Below are positions 11,699 to 22,921 of a stretch of DNA of 64,000 bases, one piece after another. A program made the translations under genes and the position numbers. This DNA comes from Gambelia wislizenii (Eukaryota; Chordata; Lepidosauria; Squamata; Crotaphytidae): assembly GCA_030847615.1 (NCBI GenBank), contig JAUMIR010000001.1, positions 81,207,501 to 81,271,500 of the forward strand, in the 5' to 3' direction. The notes below the pieces were generated by a model. The model was not told the DNA's origin and ran no database searches. It saw only the letters and a list, made by a program, of their open reading frames with translations. Positions within the stretch are counted from its first letter, which is position 1; each line of letters begins with the position of its first letter.

Positions 11699-12260
11699 GG
11701 AGATTATCAGATGCTGTAAATATGGTGTTACAGGAGATCGCTATAGGGCTTCCCTTTTACATGATTTTATTCCCCCTCTCATTATGCTCTCATGCTGCTT
11801 CTGTTCCACAGGCGCTGCTTTCTATTCACAGGCTAAGCTGGGAATAGATCCCCCTTTCTGTTTCTATGATGGAATGACAAGTGAGTGAAAAGGCACCCTG
11901 TTATCCTGGCGTGATGCCTGCGTCAGTGGGAGGTCTGTGCCAAACACTTCCGGGTGTGATCGGGACATTGAGGTAAGTGACACACTTTTTTGTACCCTCC
12001 TGCGTTACTTGTAATTTTAAAAGTGTGTTTAGGTGCTTTGTTTAAGTTTTTGATGTGTATTTTCCTTTTAACTTTTGAATTTCCTGTGCAATCGTCCTCT
12101 CACGAGAACGACGGGGATTTCCATTCCAGGAAGCAAATGGGGTTCCGTTTGAGCTCCATTCACTCCTTGGCTGCTGGGGGAAAGGGAATGATATGGCAAA
12201 CGTAGGTGTCTGAAACTTTTCGTTCTCATGCTGGGATGGGAGAGGGGCAAGAGAGGAGAT
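11699..12260 (+). mobile_element. Harbinger-like MITE family, copy 1
   Basis: Begins ggagattatcag after TTA. The middle (ccgggtgtgatcgggacatt, gaggtaagtgacacac, gcgttacttgtaattttaaa, cctctcacgagaacgac) is shared with copy 2 on the plus strand and, in reverse complement, with the 600-bp element at 22319-22918. The right end is unclear. No coding capacity. Confidence 0.5.
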
Positions 12261-13756
12261 TGTGAGATGGTGACGCTTTTTTTTTTTGTCTTCGTCCTAA
12301 AATCTCCTTAGTTTCCACTCTTGACCCAGTGGTAACTGCTTGTTTTTACTGTTTCAGGCCAATGTCTAGCCTGAAGTCTTCTCAGTAATTTAATCCATTT
12401 CAGCAGAATAAGACCCAAAGGAGGGGGGAAGGAAAGAGTGGAAGGATCCCTTAACCTCCTATTTACTCTTAAGGGAATATCACAACTTCTCAGCATAATT
12501 GAATATAGATCACAGTTGAAATTTAAGATGAAAGATGACAAGAATATTTTCATTGGCTTGTCTAAACTCTGAAGCTTGCTTTGTATGTTCACAATGCATT
12601 ATTTTCTATGAGCATAATGTTTGTAGGTATTTTTCCTCTACATTTTTCATTTAGACTCTAATGGGGATATTCCACTAATTTCCTAAGACTCCACTTATGA
12701 ATCACTTCCACATGTTGCCAGTTTTTCTCATCTGTCAAAATTAGTGCAGTTGGCATGATTCATTGCAAATTTCAGATGGAGGGTAAGCATCATGAACAAT
12801 TCAGGATTAGAAAGGGATCTCAACAGCAATTATATGTCCTACTAATTAGCAATTGTTTCCTAGTGCTTACTTCAACCTAGACAGGGTGTCAGGTACTACA
12901 GCATTCAGGACTGGAGCCTTTGAGATCAATCATGTATTTCCTATACCCATGCTAGCTGCACCATCTGTCCACAAAAGGAAATGCAGGCAATCATTCAGGT
13001 CAGATGCCATAATCCAGACACATGCAATAAAAATGTCCCATTACACTTGCCTTGTGGAGAAATGGCACTGCTGAATGATTCCATTTGGGTATTTTTCATC
13101 TATTTTATTGGCCATGGAAGATTAATTTTCATTGTCCCTTAATATGAATTAGTAAATTAAATACAGTTTTTTTCTCATATTGTAAGTATGCACATGCACA
13201 CACACACAGAGAGAGAAAGGAAATATGCACAATTGCCCAGACAAAATGCAAGCATGTTCAGATCTTTGCTACTGTTGGATCAACCTTGCTATGGCAGTAA
13301 AGCCAATAAGATGTGATGTCAGAGGCCTTAGATTGCTCAGGTTGATATGATCTAATAACGGCAGGTCCAGAAGCACTGAAGCATCGTTTTTCAGAATCAT
13401 AATTCACCAATTTATGGGGCATAGACTGGAATGGCTTTTTATTTTGATTGTGGGTCGAAGACAGATAAGACTACTGTGTGCAGGTTGTCAAAATGTCATC
13501 TCCCCAAGCATATACACTTGAAATACCACACAAAGCATACCAGTCTCCTGCAGCACTTAAATACTTGCAATGCATATTTTAGGCTAAAAACTAATTGAAT
13601 ATTACCCTGATATTTAAGGTTATAATTCCTTCCAGTATTGCTTCATATTGCCAGTATTGCCATCTGGTAGCAAACTGGAGCTGAACCTATTCCACGATGG
13701 CCCCCATTAGGACAAATACCCTCTTCATTATTATTTGGGAGGTACCAACTATGGTG
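12261..13756. other. FMN2 intron, no feature recognised
   Basis: No repeat family or exon recognised. A (CA)n/(GA)n run lies at about 13193-13216. Confidence 0.45.
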
Positions 13757-14021
13757 TACAGTTGGACTCCCGTATCCACCTGGGTTTGGTTCCCGGACTT
13801 ACTGTGGATACCAGAAATAGTAAACCCTATTAAAATAAAGGATGCCTGTTAAAAACCATACCATAGAGTCGTGTTGGAGGACCTAGAAGGTGCCTAGATA
13901 AGATGATTCTCTGGGCATTTTCCAGTGCAGTTCTATGGTATGTACCCCTATTTTGTTTTCCACAGATAACTGAAACTGTGGATATTGGTTCTACAGATAG
14001 GGGTGTGTGTGTCAGACTGTA
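13757..14021. mobile_element. Mariner-like MITE, copy 1 (TA-flanked)
   Basis: Left end TAcagttggactcccgtatc and right end 'acagataggggtgtgtgtgt...cagactgTA' are related inverted ends; the interior carries an inverted pair of 'tgtggataccagaaatagta'-like and 'tctatggtatgtacccctat'-like phrases. Copies at 44013-44278 and 46665-46983 share the cagtaggaccccgtatccgc-type end. Confidence 0.65.
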
Positions 14022-14256
14022 TTTTAGACGCTTGCTGAAGATCCACCTCTTCACCCATGCATGTCCAGATTGAATTATGCCTGCCCAGATGAGAATTATG
14101 TTTTGCGTCTCAGATTTGTGCTTCAGTTTACTTGATAATATTTTAACGTTTTGTATTTTGAAGTTTTTTTAAAAAAATATTTTTGTACATCACTTTGAGA
14201 CATCGTTTCAGATACAGGAAACAGTACATAAATTGATTAAAATAAATAAAATAATA
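14022..14256 (+). mobile_element. L2-like LINE 3' end
   Basis: A translation remnant RRLLKIHLFTHAC-like (14026-14062) is followed by a T-rich 3' UTR and a terminal aaaataaataaaataat, as in L2 tails. Lies immediately right of the MITE, which probably inserted into it. Confidence 0.5.
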
Positions 14257-16940
14257 TCCTTTCCAGAAGTATATCTCCCCATGTTTATTCATATAATGTC
14301 TTCATCCTATTTCCTCCTTTATTGCTTTCTGGAATATTTTTTTTCTGCAACTCCAGAATTATTCAGTTTGAAGATTGGACCCACCAGTTCATGTATTTAC
14401 TTTGATTCTGCAGGCATAAGGAGCTAAATTATCAATAGGTCACACAACTCTTTCATTTGTACGGAACTGTTTTTTATATTCCCTGCTCTTCTACAAAACA
14501 TGAACAACTGCTTATGGGTAAAATCTAGTCATAACATATTGTAATTCAATACCTTATCTTATTAAAATATAAATTAAAACTTCCCACAATAAATACTTGT
14601 CAAATCTAAGTAATTCTTAAAATAATGAAATTATCTAACATTTTGATATGTGACAACATACAGTACATTGGAGCTTTTCTACTTGTACTCATTCCTTGCT
14701 CATTCTTCCATAAAGAAACAGATGTTGTTTCCCAAATAGAATTCTCAAGATTTGGTGATATATCAACCAATATGCATGTTAGACTTAGTAGGTAGGTGTT
14801 TAAAAATCCTCCCAATTCTAATTATGCTTCATTTTTGTATTTCTTATAAGATCTAGTCTTGATAGAGCATACATTGATCAGCCACACATATCTGAGCATG
14901 TTAAGGTTCCATCTTATAGGCCACTGTAGAAGAAAAAAAATCCAAAAGTATATGTGCAAATATAGCACATGTCCTCTTCTCCTAGCAAAGAAGAAGATGA
15001 AAGTGCTCTGAAATGGTGTAGCTCTCAAAGGCATCAAGCAAAACATCTTAGGGGGTAGCTGGATATAGTTCTGGAGTCACATTTGTACTGGGATGTGCCA
15101 AAGGAATTAAGTGTGGGTGACTGGTAGCAAAGGGGCTGGGACAAATCTCAGATCAAGTGTGGATAGATATTCTTAAGACTAGGAGGCAAGAAGTGACATT
15201 CATATCTTTGATCTGTATGATATGTGGTGTGGCTCTCCATACATGGGAATTGCATGGGACTTGAAACTGTGGAATAATAGAAAGCTTGTTTAGAAATCAT
15301 GACTTTTTGAAGGAGTATTGGGTGCTTATTACTTAGTTCCTTGTGTACTGGAAAAACTTTAATGCCAAGATTAATTTTATAAATTTACTTCTAGCTATAT
15401 AAGTAAGAGAGATCCTGCAAGAAAGTATAGAATGAGGCTGAGAATCCCCTTACAAAGATAAGTTCAGATATGCAAATAAACAGCTTGACTAAGAAAAAGA
15501 AACAAACATTTAATCCATTGCGTATTGAAAAACAGTTTACTCAGAGAATGTTAATTGCAAGAAACTGAACTTCAGAAAATGTTTGGAAATTCCATCTTAC
15601 CGTATTTTTCCCAGAACACACCCTATATAAACATAGAAATCCTTGGAGGTGTCAAAAGTTACCCTCCTTCCCCCCTAAAGTATCTTTGTGTGTGCCATTT
15701 AGTTGAAACAACTCATTGATTATGGTTACATAAGCAACAAAAGCTCTTAGAAAAAATATTGAGATCAAAAGCCTGTCAAAAAACTAAGCAGGAAAGAGCA
15801 ATACTACATGAACTCTTTTAAGTGTGAATTCATTTCAGCCAGATAAAAACAAAAGTACAGTATTTCATATTGCAAACTATATAACATTACTTAATTTTGG
15901 AACTGAACCAAAGAGGGTCCCCCCTACCTCTTCTGTGCTTAATTTTGTCCTAAAATTTAAAAGTAAAAACATGTATGTCCAGTCCCATCGTTTCTTATAA
16001 GGCAAAGGTAGGGGAAGGAAAATTTTTAGAGGAGAATCAGTAGACATGAAAGTAGTATATAATCCTTCCCATTACTAATTCCTTGTTCAATCCCACTGCT
16101 GCAAGGTAACTTGCTCCCCCCCCCCCCTTTCACAGCCAAGTAATCCTAGCTGGGAATATCAGCCAAGAGGGTATTTGTAGAGGAGCATCACAGAGTGAAA
16201 GTAGTGCTAAGCTCACCCACCTCTAATTCACTCCGAAAGGGTAGAGTAGGAATCATGCTTCCCCCAGTAGCTGATTAGGGCTTATGGGAGTTGTAGTCCA
16301 GTTTTTGTAGGAGTACATGATGTCCATTCCTGCTGTAAGGATTCATGTTCATACATGTTCACATTATCTTGACAAACAGAGGTTGGGAATATTTCTTTGT
16401 CACAATTTCCCCACTTCAAGGGTATGTTGTGTAGAGGTGAGTATCTTAGTGTTAAACATATTTATCTAAGTTCACAGTTTCCATATCTTCTAGCTTTTAA
16501 TTAGTCTAGCCTCAAATGCATAAACTATATCATTTTACAATTTATTCCTACAGCAAATTCCTAGAATGTTTACTCTTCCTGATGGGCAAGGTCTCTTAAG
16601 ATCATCAGAAATGATCCAACACTCTCTGCCACCACAAATTGGAAGAAATCAAAAAGTATTTCTAAGGTAATTTGCAGGCTCAGGAAAACTCAGCTGACTC
16701 CAAAGCTTCTGAAGTGGGGGTAATGGTGGCAGGAATTACTAGAGAGAGGAGAGAATGGAGCCATTTCCTATATTTCTATGATGTTGTGACATGGCAGATG
16801 ACAAAGGGACAAGGTCCAAGGGACCATGGGAGAGCCAAATCACTAAGGGCTACTGCTCCTGCCTCCAGAAGAATTACTTTGTCCATGATCCCATCCCTTG
16901 TTTCTCCACCCAGGATGCTGCAGCTATCCACTGTGTCATA
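14257..16940. other. FMN2 intron, no feature recognised
   Basis: About 2.7 kb of AT-rich intron. A 10-base C run lies near 16118-16127. A MITE-like scrap 'cttatgggagttgtagtcca' lies at 16281-16300. Open frames at 16672-17195 lack any recognisable domain. Confidence 0.4.
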
Positions 16941-17775
16941 GGAGATTATCAGATTCATCAAAAACAGCATTATAACAACGCCACAAGATTGCAAAAGGGC
17001 TTTCTTATTAGATGATGTTGTGCCCCAGGGTTTTTCAAGTATTCTGCTCCTGTTCTGAGGGAGTTCTTTTTTATTGTGAAGTCGAAGGCTTTCATGGCTG
17101 GCATCCATAGGTTTTCCGTGGTTTTTTTCCAAGCTGTAAGGCTGTCTTCTGGAAGAGTTTTTTCCTGATGTTTCGCCTGTATCTGTGGTTGACATCTTCA
17201 GAGAATGGTTGGGTAGGAGTGTGTGGTGGTTATATACTGTGAGTCCATGTTGGAAAGGATGTGTAAATTTGTGTATTTGAATGGGTAGTTCCTAGGGTGG
17301 GAGGATGTCCAAGGAGGATTAGTGTCTGTTTGGCTAATGGCCCATCATCTGCTGGAAATCCCCCTGTCCCTGAGTGGAGTTCATTTGCATGTGTTGAGTT
17401 TTGATTTTAGTGTTTGTCAAGACTGGTAGCATTTGTGTTCTGGATTTTCATGTGTGCAACAAGGTGCCCCGTTCTGCTGGCATGATGCCAGTGTCAATGG
17501 GCAGTCCCACCAGCACACCTCCAGGTGGGATCGCGAGAACCAGGTAGGCTACCTTCTTCTGTGTACCCTCTCCGGGTTATGTGTAATTTTTTTAGTGTGC
17601 ATATGTGCTTTTAAAAACATTTTTGTGTATTTTTAAAAAAATTTTTGAATGTCCCACACTCGCATCTTCTCACAAGTACGGGTGGGATTTCAGTCCAGGA
17701 AGTGAACGAAGCTCCATTAGAGCTCCATTCATGCATGGGCTGCCTGTCAATGGGAGATAAGGTAAGTGTGGTGGG
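16941..17775 (+). mobile_element. Harbinger-like MITE family, copy 2, split by a Penelope end
   Basis: Starts ggagattatcaga like copy 1. The body resumes at about 17445 with 'ggcatgatgccagtgtcaat', ccaggtgggatcgcgagaac, gtgtaccctctccgggttat and 'gcatcttctcacaagtacgg', parallel to 11905-12110. The Penelope fragment at 17076-17442 lies between, so it inserted later. Confidence 0.5.
17076..17442 (-). mobile_element. Penelope-like element, terminal fragment
   Basis: Plus-strand text gtgaagtcgaaggctttcat to 'tgagttttgattttagtgtt' is the reverse of a Penelope terminal region. The same order is seen at 35690-36240, and in both arms of the element at 41205-42786. It holds the CTGAAGA...GAAA hammerhead-like core (minus strand, 17170-17200). 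No GIY-YIG coding is left. Confidence 0.75.
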
Positions 17776-18485
17776 GAGGGTTATTGTGCTGGGACATAGA
17801 CAATATTAAAGACTGTGGGACAAGAACACTTTTTGTATTCCTGTCTGATAGTCTCCACAGTGAAGGAAGAAAATCAGCATGCCATGGCAACAGAATGGAG
17901 GGAAGACCACTGCTTAACTGGTAAGATAGGAGAAGGGGAAAGTGGATTTGGTGATGGAGAGTACACCGGGAACATTTAAGAGCTTGCAGTGATCCTTTCA
18001 GGGGAAGCCAAGGATTTCCCTTTAGCTTAGATTCAGACAGGCATAGAAGAGTTTTTGACCAAAATTTACCCAACTCTCACCTCTCAAATCTGAATGTAAT
18101 TTGCAGTATATACACTAATGAGTTTGCAATGCAATTCACATGACAAAAATACATTCAAAATGTGTGCACTAAAAAAAAATCTACCAAAAGCACACAAACA
18201 TACTTTGGGTAATAGCAAAAACATATATTTGAAAAATGCACAGTGCATACATAATGAAAGATGCACATGCATTTTTGTGCAGAAATAAGCAAACCTCACA
18301 TTCTGATACCGCCATGAATCAGAATGAGGTTTAAGATGGAAACTGAAGAATACTATAAGATCAGATTTTGTAGTTCTTCACATTTCTAGAGTTTGGAAAC
18401 AAGTCAGATAATAATTCAGAAACTCTGGAAGCTCACCTATTATTTATTTATTATTTATTGAAGCAGACTTTAACAAGGCTCCAAA
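17776..18485. other. FMN2 intron, no clear feature
   Basis: Contains A-rich text with repeated 'tgtgcag'/'tgtgcac' phrases (18120-18300) similar in flavour to the unclassified repeat at 18486-18840 and 30016-30450; possibly another diverged member. Confidence 0.3.
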
Positions 18486-18840
18486 TAGGGATGGAAGTAA
18501 TATTTCAAATATTAGAAAAATGGTCAAAAACATGTTTTTCAAGGGTTATGAAACCATGACAAAGGCTGCTGCCACACTGTAGAAATAATGCAGTTTGACA
18601 CAAGTATCATGGCTCCATCCTATGGAATCCTGGGATTTGTTGTTTGTTTTGGCACCAGACCTCTCTGATAGAGAAGGCTAAGTATCTTACAAAACTACAA
18701 ATCCCAAAATGTTGTTTTCTGCATGCACACACACACAAAACATGTGAATTTTGTGCAGAACATGTACAGTTTTCTAAAACTTGCCCCAGCAGGAAGAAAA
18801 TTATTAAAACTATTCATTGCTTCCTTCAAATACGAAATTA
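18486..18840 (+). repeat. Unclassified interspersed repeat, copy 1 (with MITE inside)
   Basis: The phrases agggatgga, aacatgtttttcaagggtta, tgaaaccatgacaa, ttgttttctgcatgc, tttgtgcagaac and attcattgcttccttcaaat recur in the same order at 30016-30470 (agggatgga, aacatgtttcttgagtgtca, tgaaactatgacaa, gctgttttctccac, ttatttgttgcttatttcaa). A palindromic MITE splits this copy. No coding capacity. Confidence 0.5.
18566..18715. mobile_element. Palindromic MITE, truncated copy
   Basis: 'gctgccacactgtagaaata', atgcagtttgacac, 'cctatggaatcctgggattt' and 'actacaaatcccaaaat' match the left arm and centre of the element at 20321-20540. The right arm is missing. Confidence 0.6.
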
Positions 18841-19671
18841 GCAAGAATTATTAATCTGTAGCTCTGAAGTTTTTAGATGAGCCTGACACCTCTGTTTCAT
18901 ATTCAGTGACAGACTATCACTGAAGAGAACGCACAGTATTTTTATCTCATTTTCAAAGCTCGATCCATAATAACAGTAACAGTGACAACAACAGCAGCAA
19001 CAAAAACAACAACAACATGAACGTTCTGTTTCTATCCATCCAGCCATCAGCAGAGGAAAAGCACAATAAATATCGCATTCACTGCTGCAGGACATCTAAG
19101 CCTGACTTTCAGGGGTTTTGGCCAGTTTCCAAGTTAAAAAAGAAATAGCTGAAATGGAAGTGAGAAATGATCCATGGGCTGTAAGTCCACATTTGTGGCA
19201 CTTTCTGTGAACGTGACCCAAGCATTTTACAGAATTCTTTAGATTTTGTTTCCAAAACATGTGGCATTTCAAAGGCAATTTGCAAGTGAAATAAACCAGA
19301 AGTCTCAGCATACCATATTTTTGGTACTTTGAAAACTGCAGCCATGTCTTTGGAGACAAGTCAAAGCACAGCTCCAGCTCCCAGTTTTATGAAACTATCA
19401 AGAAACAAATGCTGGGAAATTGCTTTCTATACAGAATAAAAATTCATCAGAAAGCTACATTTAAAAGCTGACAATTACATCTACTATCATTCAGAAATGG
19501 AACACCACACAGGTAAAGCTATTTTGAAATGAAAGGCTATCTGATGAAGCTAATCTACACATTTCTATGGTTCCAAAATAAATAGACTCTTTATTCACCG
19601 TGTCTAAACATTGTTTCTATAACCTCCTTTTGATAAAGCTTGCAAAGGTTAAATGACATGTCATTATTTAC
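18841..19671. other. FMN2 intron upstream-read side of exon G, no feature recognised
   Basis: Contains an (AAC)n-like run at 18985-19016. Two overlapping minus-strand open frames (19096-19359) have no splice context or recognisable domain. Confidence 0.4.
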
Positions 19672-19764
19672 CTTGACTAATGAATTTCTCCATGTTGTCT
19701 TTAAAGGGTTGAATGTGCTCTTCCAATGAAAACTGGCAAACTTTGCCTGCTTCTGTCTCACATG
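19672..19764 (-). CDS. FMN2: FMN2 exon G (FH2 C-terminal helix)
   Basis: This 93-nt exon encodes (A)[19 protein letters not shown] followed by [11 protein letters not shown] and one base of a split alanine. The acceptor is tttcag and the donor gtaaat. It matches the FMN2 segment remembered as ACEVEAGKVYQ..., with a cysteine where mammals have tyrosine. It lies between the two longest downstream introns (12.3 and 16.0 kb). Confidence 0.9.
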
Positions 19765-20320
19765 CTGAAAATTGAAGTAACAACTTTAGATTACAATGCT
19801 ATTAATTACAAAAACCTTCTCTCCCAAACCTCTTTATTTTTACTTACGATCTGATCCTATGACCTGCTGGCTCCAACAAACCAAGAATGGCTTGTAATGA
19901 CTCTGTTGGCCATGCAAAATCACATAAGATGTGTTGCTATCAGGTCTATCTTGGATTGGCACAGTCAGTGTCACTTTAGCTTGACTAAAAACCATCAAGG
20001 GCAGAATGGGACAGATTGTATACACTGGGACAGATGAATGAGGTCAGGCTGATTCACTTCCATGTCACTTGATAAATGTACCCTGCTTTCCTCATAAAAG
20101 ATGCCACTTTGATGCAAGCTACTTTGTGCACTGTTGCAGCTGCATACCCCTTTAGACTCAAGTACCCAGTCATAAAATATATATATATAAATATGTTGGT
20201 CTGAGAACATGATTTTAGTGCAGAAGTGGCTGAACATTTTGTTTTATTTTATTTTTGAGAAGAATTGAAAAAAATTTGAATGTGAAAGGAAGCTAAACAG
20301 ACACATAAACTGATGTCTCA

Positions 20321-20540
20321 AGCTGTTGCTACACTGCAGAAATAATGCAGTTAAACACTGCTTTAACTGCCATGGCTAAATGCTATGGCATGCTGGGATT
20401 TGTAGTTTTGTGAGATATTTATCCCTCTTCGTCAGAGCACTCTGTTGCCACAACAAGCTCCAAATCCCAGGATTCCATAGGATGGAGCCAGGATAGTTAA
20501 AGCAGTGTCAAGCTATATTACTTCTGCAGTGTGGCAGCAT
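20321..20540. mobile_element. Palindromic MITE, complete copy
   Basis: Long inverted arms: agctgttgctacactgcaga ... aatgctatggcatgctggga on the left and 'caaatcccaggattccatag' ... 'cttctgcagtgtggcagcat' on the right, meeting around 20420-20450. Same family, or a sister of it, as the element at 38303-38517, which has TTA target duplications. Confidence 0.7.
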
Positions 20541-22318
20541 TCCCAATTTAATGTGATAAACTCACATTTCATTTCACTTAGGAAATCTTGTTCTACACAA
20601 ACATATACTCTCTTTCTCAAAAGGAGGCTAGCCATAAGTTGTTGACATAGTACTATATTATCATCAGCCACAAACAGGTGTACTTTTCTGTGCCTTGCCT
20701 GCTGTAAATAAATTGGTAACAGAGGAAAGCAAAAGAATGGAAGAAAATGTGGAACGACTCTCCAGATTACAGATGTTGTTAACCACTGTCCTAAATCCAA
20801 TTGCTATTCTCAGCTACACTCTATTTAGTTTAAGTATTTATCTGTTTAATATTTTTACTTCCAGCTCTACAATTCTATGATTCTATGACTCTACAATTCT
20901 ATGATTCTAGTGAACCATTGGCTTACCCATTCAGCAAATGATTCAGTGGGGTTAAAAAAACCCCAACAGATTAAGATATCTTCAAAAGAATTTATACTAG
21001 TTACTTACATGATTTTTAAAATATTATTTCTCCATAAACATAAACTAAATTAGGACATAATTTTGAAAACACAGTATTTCATAAATATATCTAAATGAAA
21101 CTATTCAGAATTCTTAGTTAAAACAAAATGGCTTGCAGTCCACTTGCAGCAGTAGGGTCTAACTGATAGACAGGTTTAATAACTGAACATTTTATTTAAA
21201 GTTAACTGAACTAACTATAGCATCTGTGTCCCAGGGAGAGGCTTTTAAAACATACACAACTTATGCAAACCAAAGAGCAGAGATGTTTCTAAACTTTGTG
21301 GCATGGACTACTCAGCTACAGTAATTTGCTGAGGCTTAGATCACACACGCTTGTAAACATGCTTAACTACAGTACCATGTGAATTCTCTTGACCTCAATG
21401 AGACCATTCATGGTTACAAAGTTAAAAATACATTGAAGTGTTTATAGGCTCAGTGCCTAAACAAATGCTACGTTAAGTCAATTTCACAGCAAATGCAAGA
21501 GCTGCAGTGCAATACAAACTTGTTTTGATAGCCTATGTGGTCTCTAACTTCTGTTGTCGTTTCTAGCAAAACTGATATACTTTCTGAGCACCAGTGGAAA
21601 ACTGAGGGGGGGGGGACCCACACAGAGATGCATGTATATTGGGGTTAATATTGGAAAGTGTGGGCTTCATGTAACCCCAGCCGTTTTTTGTTTTTTTTTT
21701 TGCAATCTCCCTGAGGCCCTAGCCCAACCCAAAGCCTCCATAATCCCTCTTTTTCAGGCAAAAATCACCCTCCAAAGGGGGGGGGGAGAGAACGCCAACC
21801 AACCGCCCTGCTAATTGCCAGTGCCATGATTAGTAGTATGTTTCAATACCACCTTTACTTTGCAATCATCCAACTATCCAGAATCCATGATTAGAAGCAG
21901 TTACTTCTGGGTGTGATGTTTGAGCTCATTTTTGGCTAAAAACCAGAAACAGTGGCTTCAGTAGTTTTTTGGTGGGGAGGGGGGGGGTTGCCTGCAAAAC
22001 CTGTGCAGGTGCCCACACCTGATGTCTATAGTAAATGACACTTCAGAAATGGAAAGCAAGTATTGTTTTTAATTCCTTAACTGCAGAGGTGGGTACAACC
22101 TGAAATCTATACTCTTGGCTCCAAACAATGGGCCTAATCTTTGGACTTTTATATCTGGAATACATACCCCATGTGTTTGGGGGGGGCATCATAGTTCAAA
22201 ATTACTGCTATTAATATCTCTCACAAATTCTATCTACATCAAAATTTGTTCATTTAATTTTTAGGAAACTGCCATATTACTATAAACAAGGAGGAAAACT
22301 GTGGACACTTCTCACATT
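20541..22318. other. FMN2 intron, short CR1 tail only
   Basis: At 20860-20911 'ctctacaattctatgattct' with repeated attctatga units looks like the terminal repeats of a CR1. The rest, including G-rich runs at 21606-21615, 21777-21788 and 21974-21989, is unassigned. Confidence 0.4.
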
Positions 22319-22918
22319 GGAGATTTTCACACGGGGGCTAAAAGCCCCGATTCTGTCCCGCTACCTTCTCTCCCATTCCTGCAACAGAATGGAGGTAAAT
22401 GTTCGCACACTTACCTCCATTCCAGAACAGGAATGGTCCTTCTCCCTCCTTGCCCGGCCGGCCGTAAATGCAGCTGTCGTAACGCTGCTTTTATGACCGG
22501 CTGGGGGAACTCCTGCTCGTTCTCGTGAGAGAACGAACGGGAGGGAAATTCAAATTAAACCCCTCCCAGCTGTCAAAAGAAAGAACAAAAAATTTAAAAA
22601 AATTAAAAATACAAGTAACCCAGGAAGGGGGGTGGGAAAGGTGGCATTTACCTAGCTGTCCAGATCATGGCAGGAAGTGCCTGCCCTGGAGCTCCTCCCC
22701 CGTCCCTGGCATTCCAGAACAGGGACAGGATCCGATTCGCACACCCGTGATTCCGTAACAGAAATGGGTCCGGGTGCCTATTGACGACTTCTCCCCATGA
22801 TTACTATATCACGGGGAGAAAACAGAACAGGCACAACATAGGAACGGAACAGGGTCATCCGAAAGGGAAAACCTTTCCCATTCCCGACACAGGCTATATA
22901 GCCTGTGTGAAAATCTCC
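22319..22918 (-). mobile_element. 600-bp Harbinger-like MITE with ATT duplication
   Basis: Inverted ends ggagattttcacac and gtgtgaaaatctcc bound exactly 600 bp, flanked by ATT on both sides (22316-22318 and 22919-22921). It is GC-richer than its surroundings and has no coding frame. Its reverse complement aligns with the plus-strand copies at 11699 and 16941; a loose right-end fragment (ccccatgtgaaaatctct) lies near 35273-35290. The 3-bp duplication and GG start suggest the PIF/Harbinger superfamily. Confidence 0.7.
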
Positions 22919-22921
22919 ATT

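Noticed and set aside
16672..17195. Overlapping frames of 74-139 codons
   Set aside because: They cross the MITE and the Penelope end and contain no conserved domain.
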